A stretch of 64,000 nt of DNA. It comes from Bacteroidales bacterium UBA7569. Lineage in GTDB: Bacteria; Bacteroidota; Bacteroidia; Bacteroidales; Paludibacteraceae. This document shows, one piece after another, positions 45,101-53,626 of this stretch; the stretch's first letter is position 1, and each line of letters begins with the position of its first letter. The stretch is taken from assembly GCA_002477945.1 (NCBI GenBank), contig DLLF01000002.1:1-64000 (forward strand), given 5' to 3'. A program made the position numbers and the translations under genes. The notes under the pieces are model-generated. The model was not told the DNA's origin, searched no databases, and saw only the letters and a list, made by a program, of their open reading frames with translations.

Positions 45101-48100
45101 GTTCCGTCTTCCGCCTGCACTTTCACGGAGATTATTCCGGCGTTTCGTTCGATAGTGAGCGTTTGTCCTTCATCGGCGGGAAGGAATTGCAGATCCAAGT
45201 CCTCATCAGATGACAAGACATAACTGCTCTGCAAAGGCAGGAACTCGTCATACGCCGTGCCATTTAACAATATACCTGCCAAATTGGTTTGTGCTGACCG
45301 TGTTTTCGGGAAAGCATATACATATCTGTGCTGCTCTGTTCCATAGACATCCCAAACAATTGAATCCTCGTTGACTATCTGTACCACAGAGTCTGTGTCG
45401 AACTCACGCACAAACGCCGTAACGGCAGGCTTCTTGCCTTGATAGCGATAGGTGGTTTTGCTGAAGGATTGCAGTTCCACATCATCCGCCGAAATCATCG
45501 TCAAAGCACCTGAGGTGGTTGTAGTAGGTTTCTGCCAATTGATTCGATATTGTCCTGTTGTCCCGTCTTCGGCTGTAACCGTAATTGTTCCACCTTGCAG
45601 GAATACTTTCTGACCGTCAGATTGTTTCTCAAATGTAATATCAGGCATTACAGGGGCGGACACGGTATAGTCTGTCATGGAAGCATCGTACGTGATTCCA
45701 TCTGCAACAAGGTTTTTCAACGTTACATCGCTTGACAATTGCCGCTGAATACGGATAGTGTAAACACGCTCTACGCCCGCCTCCGAAGTTACCGTATAGC
45801 GGACCTCATCTGCACTTGCATCCATTTTGACCGTCTGCAAATGACTCATTCGCTCCGCCGTTATGGAAGGCAAGTTTTCAGTCGGCGAAAGTTGCAACGT
45901 ATATTCTTCCTTGGTCGGGTTCCAATCCTTTACAGGCTGTCCGTCCACAAGTATTGTCCGCAAAGTATTGATCGCAGAGAGAGGTCTCCGTAGGCTGAGA
46001 GTATAGTCCGTAAAGGTTGCATCCTCGGCGTAGTTTCTTATCGTAGCAGTTCTTATATTGTTGATTTCATCGCCCCACGTAACGGTCTGCGTTTGGTCAG
46101 AAACTTCACCGATAAATGATAATTGAGGACATAAGAAATCTTCCGAAGATGCCAATGTGTAGGAAATTTGATTATCGTTGATGGCAGCCTCCTCTCCACC
46201 TACAAGCACCCCTTTCAGACGACTGTTGTAGATAAACCGGAGATAATCCACATGAAGTTCCGTACCACCTTTCACATGATCATTCTGATTGCTGGCATTA
46301 ATGGCAATGTTCATACTTTGGATATTCTTGCCATCCGTTGGTAACGGGTGCGTATATACCACATAATCAGAAGTCGTCTCTTCTGCCAAGTAGTCCATTT
46401 TATATTCGGTCTCTACATTATTTTCCATCTCTATACCCCAAAAGCGGAATGCAAACAAGGCACCACTTCCGGAATTCTTAACATGATGATAACGTATAGC
46501 CACAGAGTCAGGAGTATTTCGGAATGCTATACCACCCTTAAATTTAGATGATGTATTGCCGCTTACACCCCACTCAAATTTCAATGTTCCCAAAGTGGCT
46601 ATTGCAGGGATACCACCTCCGCCCCAATCCAATACGTCTGACAATTTTTCAGTGTAGAATGAAGCCACACCATCTCCCTGTCTGACCTCTGTACCAGTAG
46701 ATGCCCTACTATAGGAATCTGCATAGTCCGCTGCCACTTGCCATGATACAGGCTTCATGGCAGATGTTCGTTTGGCAGCATTCGTCCACTCCGTAAATTC
46801 ACCATTGGGTATAGCATCATTCGGATTATGCATCACAACTCTATACGTATTTTCATATCCGTCTGCCTGCACTTTCACAGACCATGACTTCGAATCTGCT
46901 CCCCAGCCCAATTGAGTAACCTGCACGCCTTCCGCAGCGGTGTAAGTGAAATTCGGCACAGAAGAAGTAGTCAATATGTAAGAGAACTTGTTCCTATTGA
47001 AATCCGCCAAAGGCACACCATTCACAGACAATGAAGTCAATACGGCAGGCGATTGTGTATCTAATTGCGGTATGATGCTGTATTCTACGGGAAGTTCATT
47101 CGGTCGGTTGCTATATAACAGTATCCTCGTGGGTTGCAACAAACCGCCGGGTTCTATCAAACAGGTCTGTTCATCAAAAGCCTTTACACAAGAGATGTTA
47201 CAATCTGTTGCCCCATAAGCCAATGGCAGCGTGAGCGAAAAGTGGGTTGAATCTATCTCCGCCAATGCATCCATATCAACGGCAATACCATTGACGAGTA
47301 TCGCTTCCAACCGGTTCTTCTTGTCATTGTAAGTCTTCTGGAAAGCAAAACGATAAGTCCGTTTGTCTCCGTTCTCGGCTGTCACAATAAGCAAAGATGT
47401 GTCCTGCACGCTTGCTGCCAAGTAATCCACACGCTGTTCCTCCTCTTGCTTTTCATACGAAAGCAAAGGTGCCTCATTCATTTGATAAGGCAAAACTATA
47501 GTATATTCCGTCGTTTCAGGGGCAAAGTCAAACTCTACCCCTGCCGCTGTCACACTCTCCAATAACGTATTTGCCGACTTTTTCACAGGGAACAATATAC
47601 TATAATCAGCCGTCGTTACCCCGTCTTCTGCAACCACATGGATCCGTGTCATGCCATTCACACCAGAATAATAAATCGTAGTCTGTTGTCCCGCCTGTCC
47701 GAGGATAGGAGTTATTGCAGGCACTACTTTGGTGCGCCATGCCAATGTATCTGTATAGGAAAAACTATCGGAACGGAAACCTTCCAAAGATAGTCCGTCC
47801 AGCAATATCCCGTTTAACGATGCGTTTTTGGAAACAATATCCGTATAGTCTATCGTATATCGCGCCTCCGCCCCGTTCTCTGCCACCACGAGCAGTGTTT
47901 GCCGGCGGTTGGTAGTCTGTGCATAAACCACCGTCTGTGAGGGTTTCTTCACATAAGTCAATTCCGGCAGAGCCTCTCCTTGCACGTGGTCTATGTTGTA
48001 GGAATACTTATCCGATGCAAAGCCTGACAAGGAGACACCGTTCAGCAGAATGTCCTCCAATTGGCAGTCGTCATCCGGCGTCCGTTCAAACTGGATACGG

Positions 48101-51100
48101 TAAGTCTGTTTCTCCTGCTCATTGGCAGCCGTCACCTGTATAGCATAAGTCGTTTCGTCCTCCCAGCCTGCAGTTGCCTGTTGAAGAGCATCCTGTTTCA
48201 CAAAAGCAACCTCTGGTTTGTCTGCACCCACAGGAAGTGTATAAGTATAGTTCAATTCACTCGGCATAAAACCGTCAAGAGATACACCATTCACTAACAA
48301 ATCGCTCAGTGCCACATTCTCCGACAAGTGCTGCGCAAATTGCAGTGTATAGGTATTCTGTTCTTTGCCGTCCGACAGCAATATCGTCACCTTCTCCTTT
48401 TCGTATAATATATTCACGGCTGGAGAAGAAAAGGCTTCGTAAGTCACTGTCGGCAACGCCTTCTCATACTGCAGATTATATGTATATGTCGTAGGTTGGA
48501 AACCGCTCAATGCTACACCGTCCAAGAAGATATTTTTCAGTTGGACGGTATTGGTCGTTTTCTTACGGAAATGAATAACATACTTGTTGCAGGAGCCTTC
48601 TTCCGGACATACCTCTATAGTCACCTTGCCTTCGCCTACAGGAGTTATCACGGTCACACGCTGACCTGGCTCCTTGTCATAAGTTATAACAGGCAGATTC
48701 GTCAAGTCATCCAATACTACCTCATAGCCTGAAAGTGTTTCGCTGTCAAAACCTTCCAACGGACTGCCGTCCAAGTAAATCATACTCAGAAAGGCATTGC
48801 TTGATTTCACCACCTCAAAATGCAACGTATAGGTTGCCATATCTCCGTTGGCCGCCGTCACTCGCAGGGTCACCGTATAGCCTTCCGTCAGTTGAAGCAC
48901 ACGTTGCGTGTCATTGGCTTTGTCAAATGTGATACTTGGCAATGTCGATTCTCCTTGAGGCAATGTAATCGTATAGTCGTAGGTATCTGCCGCAAAGTCA
49001 CTCAAAGGATTCCCGTCCAAATAGATATTCTCAAGATTCGTATTGCTGTTCAGTTGCAACGAAAATCGTATAATATATGTCGTCGTAGCCCCCGATGCGG
49101 GTTTTACTACGATGCGGGCATCACCGTTAAGCGAAGATGCGGCACGGTAAGTAATTGTCTGATAAGCATCTCCTGCCAGCCAACTCACTTCAGGCAGCAT
49201 GGTCGTCCCCTCTGCAAGCAATATGGTATATTCCGTCTTGTCCTGGGCGAAATCGGCAAGAGGCTCGCCGTTCAGATATATCATCTGCAAACGGTTATTC
49301 TCCGATTTCTCCACCGAAAAACGCAGTTGATACAAATTCGTTGTCCCGTCGTTGGCAACTACCGATATGCGCGTAACTCCCTCCATACCGCCTTCCTGCA
49401 CGCTAACAGTCTGATACTCGTCACCTTGTGTATAAGTAATCTTTGGCAACTGTGTTGTGCCTATCGGCAAAACAATGTCATACACCGTCTGTTCCGAAGA
49501 AAATCCGTCTATCGCTTTTCCGTCCAAGAAGATGTTCTTCAGCGTGCAAACCGACGATTTCTCTGTCGTGCAGACAATCTTATAAATAGTCTGATTGCCT
49601 GCCGCAGCCGTTACCGTAATACGTGTCGTACCGTCTATGCCGCCCTCTTCCATCCCTATTGTCTGATAAGCGTCGCCTGCCGTGTAACTGATCTTCGGCA
49701 ACGCTGTCGTCCCCAACGGAAGATTTACGTAATAAGTCGTCTGCTCCGGACTGAAAGAGGATATATATCCTCCATCCATCTGCAGCCCTGAAAGATACGA
49801 ATACGTCGATGCCGTTATCTTGAAATTCAATTTATATACTTTCGGCGTTGGATTTCCGGGGGTGGAAACTGCCAACTGGTATTGTCCTCCGTCTATCGTG
49901 GCAGGTGCTGTGTGAACGATCGTCTGCGCCCCTGCGGGATAAGCGGATACCGCTTCCACTTGCGGCATTGCCGTAGTCGATAGTGGCAACTCCACCTTGT
50001 AAATGGTCTGCATCGGACTGAAATTCGGTATTGCTTCGCCATTCACGCGTATTCCCTGCAACGTATTGTCCGACAAAGGAGCAATAGAAAAATTCAAGGT
50101 ATACAGCATCGTGGCTTTTCCGTCAGCCGCTTTCACCGCCAGCGTAGCCGTTCCTGTCGGAGAAGTTGCCGCCGAATAAGTCACTTCCTGCATATCTTCT
50201 CCTTTGATGTATTCCACCACGGGAACCGCTGTCGTACCGTAAGGAAGGGCCACATTATACGAAGTGATATAGCCGTTAAAACCTTGGAGGGGCTCGCCAT
50301 TCACTTTTATTGTGGCAAGACGGGCATTGTTCGAAGGCTGGCTCACAAACTTGATCTTGTAGATCGTGGTCGAACTGCCGTCTTCCGCCCGCACCTCTAT
50401 AATCATCGGTTCCCCGTCTATGCTTCCCTCTTGCAGAATAACTAACTCATTCTCCGACAAACGTCTTCCTGTAAAATTCGCTTGGTCTCCGCGGGCATTC
50501 TGCAACGTTCCCTCACCGCGCATACCATATACCGCAGGAATAGTGGTCGCATTACCCACCGAATACACCTGTTCCTCCGTGCTGTTCGGGTCAAATCCGT
50601 TCCAGCGTTTGTTGCCGATGTACAGACTTTGTATCTTTGATGAATAAATCAAGCGCACATCATCCACATACAACGCATTGCCGGCATTAAGACCCGAGTT
50701 GGCGCGGAAATTCGGATAGTTGCTGGCTGAGAAGATGATATTCATTTTCTCAGGAACATCACTGTTCATGTAATAGATGGGAACTTTCATACATGTCCAG
50801 TCTGAATACTCCTGCCTCTCTCTCACCATTCCCTCGGCAATCTGTTTGGCAAAACGGCTTGTCGTACACTCGTTCCCATCCAAAGCCTGACGGATATCAC
50901 TCTCTTCGTCTGTCTTCGTGACCGATGTGCATTTCCCGTTCTTGCCTCTGTAAGATGTTCCCTGTGCCGTTCCCGACCACGCATAATAAAGCAGGTAGTA
51001 ATCCTCTTCTGAAGTTTTGTTCCCTGTCCTCTTGATCCAAACCTCCATCGTGTCAGGACGCCACGTCCACGCCACGCCGCCGTAAGTTCCTGCAGTGGCT

Positions 51101-51432
51101 TCTTTTATTGCAGCAAAATCCTTTAGATACACCCAAGGCTGCCCCAATGAAACATACCCGGGGGAGGTCTCTGTGAAAGAGGCTGCACCTACTTCTTGAC
51201 CCTGTACTCGCAATGCATAACCCGAATGTCCTGTTTCGCGGTAGGCAAAGTTAAACTGGAAACCCATTTGCGACACGTTGGATGCATTCCAATTCGCAGG
51301 TTGTATGTTCCCGTCAAATTTAGCAGCCGACCAATCCTCAAAATCTGCATTCGGCACTTGCTGTGCCATTACATTTACACCTAAAAACCACGCAGTTACA
51401 ATTACTGCTATAAAAGAGTAAGTCTGTTTCAT
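42163..51432 (-). CDS. Giant exported protein: 2 PCMD-like domains and 30 cadherin-like repeats
   Basis: A 3,089-residue exported protein, the largest in the window. The signal peptide is residues 1-24 (ends GVNVMAQ, no lipobox). A PCMD-like domain (about 25-265, starting VPNADFEDWSAAKFDGN) precedes 15 repeats (266-1536). A second PCMD-like domain (about 1537-1737, starting IPNGEFTEW) precedes 15 more (1738-2978), then a final domain (2980-3089). Each repeat is 75-95 residues of the cadherin-like beta-sandwich type (PF12733 wording): L..IYLDG.PL..F, Y...LP.GT..LP.ITY, QTV, then V.AEDG...Y.L.F. The last domain (NVKVALYDAFGHRL ... YVFFQNEKNRIASGKVMLAY) resembles a type IX secretion tail. It is probably a long fibre or adhesin; the ligand is unknown. 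The ATG at 51432 is set by the promoter at 51476; it is transcribed alone. Confidence 0.85.
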   Translation of the reverse strand: MKQTYSFIAVIVTAWFLGVNVMAQQVPNADFEDWSAAKFDGNIQPANWNASNVSQMGFQFNFAYRETGHSGYALRVQGQEVGAASFTETSPGYVSLGQPWVYLKDFAAIKEATAGTYGGVAWTWRPDTMEVWIKRTGNKTSEEDYYLLYYAWSGTAQGTSYRGKNGKCTSVTKTDEESDIRQALDGNECTTSRFAKQIAEGMVRERQEYSDWTCMKVPIYYMNSDVPEKMNIIFSASNYPNFRANSGLNAGNALYVDDVRLIYSSKIQSLYIGNKRWNGFDPNSTEEQVYSVGNATTIPAVYGMRGEGTLQNARGDQANFTGRRLSENELVILQEGSIDGEPMIIEVRAEDGSSTTIYKIKFVSQPSNNARLATIKVNGEPLQGFNGYITSYNVALPYGTTAVPVVEYIKGEDMQEVTYSAATSPTGTATLAVKAADGKATMLYTLNFSIAPLSDNTLQGIRVNGEAIPNFSPMQTIYKVELPLSTTAMPQVEAVSAYPAGAQTIVHTAPATIDGGQYQLAVSTPGNPTPKVYKLNFKITASTYSYLSGLQMDGGYISSFSPEQTTYYVNLPLGTTALPKISYTAGDAYQTIGMEEGGIDGTTRITVTAAAGNQTIYKIVCTTEKSSVCTLKNIFLDGKAIDGFSSEQTVYDIVLPIGTTQLPKITYTQGDEYQTVSVQEGGMEGVTRISVVANDGTTNLYQLRFSVEKSENNRLQMIYLNGEPLADFAQDKTEYTILLAEGTTMLPEVSWLAGDAYQTITYRAASSLNGDARIVVKPASGATTTYIIRFSLQLNSNTNLENIYLDGNPLSDFAADTYDYTITLPQGESTLPSITFDKANDTQRVLQLTEGYTVTLRVTAANGDMATYTLHFEVVKSSNAFLSMIYLDGSPLEGFDSETLSGYEVVLDDLTNLPVITYDKEPGQRVTVITPVGEGKVTIEVCPEEGSCNKYVIHFRKKTTNTVQLKNIFLDGVALSGFQPTTYTYNLQYEKALPTVTYEAFSSPAVNILYEKEKVTILLSDGKEQNTYTLQFAQHLSENVALSDLLVNGVSLDGFMPSELNYTYTLPVGADKPEVAFVKQDALQQATAGWEDETTYAIQVTAANEQEKQTYRIQFERTPDDDCQLEDILLNGVSLSGFASDKYSYNIDHVQGEALPELTYVKKPSQTVVYAQTTNRRQTLLVVAENGAEARYTIDYTDIVSKNASLNGILLDGLSLEGFRSDSFSYTDTLAWRTKVVPAITPILGQAGQQTTIYYSGVNGMTRIHVVAEDGVTTADYSILFPVKKSANTLLESVTAAGVEFDFAPETTEYTIVLPYQMNEAPLLSYEKQEEEQRVDYLAASVQDTSLLIVTAENGDKRTYRFAFQKTYNDKKNRLEAILVNGIAVDMDALAEIDSTHFSLTLPLAYGATDCNISCVKAFDEQTCLIEPGGLLQPTRILLYSNRPNELPVEYSIIPQLDTQSPAVLTSLSVNGVPLADFNRNKFSYILTTSSVPNFTYTAAEGVQVTQLGWGADSKSWSVKVQADGYENTYRVVMHNPNDAIPNGEFTEWTNAAKRTSAMKPVSWQVAADYADSYSRASTGTEVRQGDGVASFYTEKLSDVLDWGGGGIPAIATLGTLKFEWGVSGNTSSKFKGGIAFRNTPDSVAIRYHHVKNSGSGALFAFRFWGIEMENNVETEYKMDYLAEETTSDYVVYTHPLPTDGKNIQSMNIAINASNQNDHVKGGTELHVDYLRFIYNSRLKGVLVGGEEAAINDNQISYTLASSEDFLCPQLSFIGEVSDQTQTVTWGDEINNIRTATIRNYAEDATFTDYTLSLRRPLSAINTLRTILVDGQPVKDWNPTKEEYTLQLSPTENLPSITAERMSHLQTVKMDASADEVRYTVTSEAGVERVYTIRIQRQLSSDVTLKNLVADGITYDASMTDYTVSAPVMPDITFEKQSDGQKVFLQGGTITVTAEDGTTGQYRINWQKPTTTTSGALTMISADDVELQSFSKTTYRYQGKKPAVTAFVREFDTDSVVQIVNEDSIVWDVYGTEQHRYVYAFPKTRSAQTNLAGILLNGTAYDEFLPLQSSYVLSSDEDLDLQFLPADEGQTLTIERNAGIISVKVQAEDGTRRAEPYVFTLSKESSDNPYLQMIYLNGEPLNNFQPDKLQYEIILSAHSPKKQQPQLPDITYLLGQSEQTVTIETAPMGKVSYLVVTAEDGNRQAQYELHIMAEPSHNAYLSGIYVNGKSVSYFDSENYRYSAQVSGSEVDLQYSTEDRFQTITVEEPETGLQVITVLAEDGATTHQYAVQIYQETLSDNANLRNILLNGEAFSAFDAESEDFLSKQLRYNIKMPTAAARPDLYVVLSEAGQSWELLKGKDVDTIRVTAADRVSTDDYIINFVRKKSGNVSLSNIYVDGIPLKDFNSETFEYSVSLPVGTQELPVVDVQKSEPVQTVSPLWSGNDYSCTVMAEDGAMRTYKIRFSILLSAADTLSMIYADGLPLETFMPHRYYYAHNLPAGQKQIPQLSVEQADPWQTVTVDTIVSPLSVTYQFSVLAQNGRKNVYTVVYNLLQSSDNTLEAIMVNNRLLQDFSPEQLEYTYILSASETVVPEVAYLQNTDLENMQQVQVLSPSELVRKIVVTAENGNERTYSIYFQRPLSGNAFLKEIRYGGQPLANFDEEILTYHVSLPYGTQAMPLITFVKNEEEQNVTISSEGWKVDLKVVAVDGTVATYTITFSVSRSDNDQLSLITLDGEPLAEFDPAVSEYHISLPYDAGKTLPAVDWKTADEQQVVTMSQFGDNTIALQVTAGDGENVNEYLLSFTVELSPVNTLSDLKVKGATVEGFSPDIFEYTFSYPAGSSEEDFFTMADVTYQLTDSTSAATVFLQDKNTVIISVVAASGDVLAYVLRQEIALSSNAFLSEIKVDGEPLADFSPEQFSYEYLLLEGSILPAFSAAAQDSAAEVNITTADIGEVSYIYCTAPDGTEYEYTILFRYADINTGKNASENDVIFKHIPGTNQYIAATIRQNVKVALYDAFGHRLALREVPVCNPNVATVVTGDKGQDIFADIDSTTDGAIITLDYTGKAFFYVFFQNEKNRIASGKVMLAY

Positions 51433-51475
51433 TACAAAATAGTTTGGTTCATGTCTTGCCCCGTTATCCACGTTG

Positions 51476-51483
51476 CAAAATTA
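51476..51483 (-). promoter_or_regulatory. Promoter -7 element of the giant gene
   Basis: CAAAATTA on plus is TAATTTTG on minus, 44 bp before the ATG at 51432. It overlaps the region of an upstream in-frame ATG at 51471, which is therefore not used. No clear -33 element is seen. Confidence 0.5.
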
Positions 51484-51759
51484 CGGCAACACATCACCTC
51501 TCACAATATCTCGCCTTATTAAAAAATTTACGTTTGTTATGGTCACAAAAAGAAACCGAATGGAAAAGAAGTGTGAAAAAGTTCCTTTTTTAAGATTATC
51601 ATCGTAAAAATTCACTTCCTTGTCTCTATCCGCAAGGTTATGTCAAAAGAGCCGCCTTTTATAAAAGACAACACTTGCAAATAGTGCATTGCTTTCCGTC
51701 TGTTCTCTTCCAAGTCTCATTCGGGTTCCCAAGAAATTCCTTCCATCCGCCTTTCTTCC

Positions 51760-51802
51760 ACGACCCCTCATCGGGACCTCATCGACCCCTGAACGCGAGA
51801 AC
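51760..51802 (-). repeat. Composite intergenic repeat, copy G (tandem half only)
   Basis: On the minus strand: CTCGCGTTCAGGGGTCGATG then AGGTCCCGATGAGGGGTCG. This is the 11-bp tandem half of the composite element without the hairpin half. Confidence 0.6.
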
Positions 51803-51885
51803 AAGAATAAACCATCTCCCCTCCTATAATTTCTCGAACAACTAGGATGTCTATCATAAATTCTCCCTTGGAAGATTTCTTTGCG

Positions 51886-52232
51886 TCAATTAGCGGAGCC
51901 CCATGGCATTCGATAATGCCTTTCATGGTGTTTTAATGGCTGTTCATGGAGAAAACAGAAACCTTGATTAACGACTTATTGACGGCAATTAACGGAGAAC
52001 TAAACGCCTGTATGGCAATTAATGGAGAAGAAAACAGTAATTAACGGAGCCTCACCGGGGACGCGGACGCCTCGTCCGCGGTTTTTCATGGCACTTTAAT
52101 GGAGATAAAAGAAGTTCCTGGCGTAGAAAATTAACGGCATATTATACGGCAATTAACGGAGAACTATCGTGCCATACAACGCCTTTAATAGCACTTTAGA
52201 GAAGGAATTTACGGTCAATTTGACGGCGGTTA
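51886..52232. repeat. GC-dyad repeat cluster, reverse orientation
   Basis: About four worn copies of GGCAATTAACGGAGAAC and relatives (51887, 51984, 52012, 52038, 52148, 52224) surround one GC-rich unit: GGAGCCTCACCGGGGACG followed by the perfect dyad CGCGGACG-CCT-CGTCCGCG (52063-52081) and GTTTTTCATGGCACTTTAATGG. This is the reverse complement of the unit at 34379-34610. It runs to within 15 bp of the -33 box of the next gene. I see no gene in this 0.8-kb gap. Confidence 0.75.
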
Positions 52233-52245
52233 GCGGAGTCCCGAT

Positions 52246-52277
52246 CTTGCACAACCTACCGAAAGATACTACCTTTG
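52246..52277 (+). promoter_or_regulatory. Promoter of the UbiA-type gene, start-deciding
   Basis: CTTG (52246-52249), a 20-bp spacer, TACCTTTG (52270-52277). It excludes the in-frame ATG at 52169 and supports 52298. Confidence 0.75.
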
Positions 52278-52297
52278 CACCGAAAAGACGCCCTTAT

Positions 52298-53326
52298 ATG
52301 AATAAAGTCAAGTTTTGGTTCGGCAACAGCCGCACCGTTTCCGTACCGCAGTCACTGCTCCCCGCCCTCACCGCCGTCGTTTTCTGTATCCCGCAGGAAG
52401 GATTCATCGGCTGGCTCGCCATTCCCGTCGTCATAGGAGTATGCTTCGCACATCTTGGTATGAACCTTGCCGACGATTATTTCGATTACCTGCAAGACAG
52501 CCGCTCGCGCAAAGAGGTATGCAGTACGAGCGTCCGTGCCCGTATGGACAAGTGCCACTACCTGCACGACGGGCAAGCCACCGTCAAAGACTTGAGAGAT
52601 GTAATCATTATCTTCCTCTCTGTTGCCGCATGCATGGGAGCCGTCACGTTCATTGCACAATGGCTTCTGCACGGTTTTCACGCCACCTTGGGTATTCTTC
52701 TCTATGCACTGTTGGGACTCTTCATCGGAATCAACTACTCCGGACGCCCGCTGCGCCTTTGCTACCATGGATTAGGGGAACTCACCATCGGACTCATGTT
52801 CGGACCGTTGCTTATGCTTGGTGTGCAATCGGCACTTACGGGGATGCTCTTCTCATGGAAGATGCTCTGCCTCAGCACGGGTATTGGTTGTCTCGTCATC
52901 AATATCTTGTACGTACATTCTGTAATGGAAGTTGGTGCCGATGCAGCACTTGGTAAGATGACCTTTGCACGTCTGTTGGGAACAACGAAACGGATGATTG
53001 CTTTTGTAGGCATCTTCGCTCTCCTTCCTTTCTGTCTGTTAGGTATGGGGGTCGCTTTGGGATGGTGGAGTCCTTGGTACCTGCTCACATTGCTCACGCT
53101 CCCCATGTCGGTCTATCTGATTTACTCCACGTGGCTCTATGCCAATAATCGTCCTCGGAACGACACGCCCAGTTGGTGGATGGGACCTATGGGAAACTGG
53201 GAAAAGTACAAGACTGCAGGGATGGATTGGTTTCTGTTTCGGTGGCTTCTCGCACGCAACACATGCACGTTCTTCTGTCTGATACTGATTCTGGTATCCC
53301 TTGTGCAACAACTTTTCAGCAAATAA
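52298..53326 (+). CDS. UbiA family prenyltransferase (MenA-like)
   Basis: A 342-residue polytopic inner-membrane enzyme with about eight or nine helices. The first Asp-rich motif is NLADDYFDYLQD (N-x3-D-x3-D, residues about 58-69) and the second region includes YSGRPLRLCYHGLGELTIGL. These are the marks of UbiA enzymes that transfer prenyl chains; the D...YFDY and SGRPLRL wording is closest to MenA, which would make menaquinone in this phylum. Substrate is inferred. No other men genes are nearby. The promoter at 52246 fixes the start. The preceding gap is filled with repeats. Confidence 0.8.
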   Translation: MNKVKFWFGNSRTVSVPQSLLPALTAVVFCIPQEGFIGWLAIPVVIGVCFAHLGMNLADDYFDYLQDSRSRKEVCSTSVRARMDKCHYLHDGQATVKDLRDVIIIFLSVAACMGAVTFIAQWLLHGFHATLGILLYALLGLFIGINYSGRPLRLCYHGLGELTIGLMFGPLLMLGVQSALTGMLFSWKMLCLSTGIGCLVINILYVHSVMEVGADAALGKMTFARLLGTTKRMIAFVGIFALLPFCLLGMGVALGWWSPWYLLTLLTLPMSVYLIYSTWLYANNRPRNDTPSWWMGPMGNWEKYKTAGMDWFLFRWLLARNTCTFFCLILILVSLVQQLFSK

Positions 53327-53355
53327 ACCTTCCCGAAACACCTCCCGCCGGCAGA

Positions 53356-53440
53356 TTACTCATTAGATTAAGCCCACCTGCCCAATTAGTCCCTTTGTCT
53401 AATCTGACTAATTAGTCCTATCCGCCCTATTCCCGAAATC
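53356..53440 (-). repeat. 9-bp-period array (reverse orientation)
   Basis: About eight 9-bp units: GCCCACCTG, CCCAATTAG, TCCCTTTGT, CTAATCTGA, CTAATTAGT, CCTATCCGC and so on. Read on minus it has the same form as the arrays at 3.4 and 34.9 kb. Confidence 0.65.
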
Positions 53441-53588
53441 CCCAAGCATCACTCTCTACGACTTCTCGATGAAATACGACGTTATAACTACTCCCATCAG
53501 GAGAAATGAATAGAAATCCAAGAGGTTGCAGTTTGTAGGTTTTGGCATAACATCCATCAACTCCTCAACTTGCAACACTCTCCACGTC

Positions 53589-53618
53589 CCTAAACCCTAA
53601 ACCCTAAACCCTAAACCG
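53589..53618 (+). repeat. (CCCTAAA)4 telomere-like run
   Basis: Four consecutive CCCTAAA heptamers lie just downstream of the LytTR gene stop (which is on the minus strand). The rest of the 53327-53626 gap shows the 9-bp array and nothing else I can name. Confidence 0.85.
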
Positions 53619-53626
53619 GGGGAGTC

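Noticed and set aside
53589..53618. Telomere-like run as a sign of eukaryotic contamination
   Set aside because: Flanking genes on both sides are clearly from Bacteroidales, and short heptamer runs can arise in bacteria.
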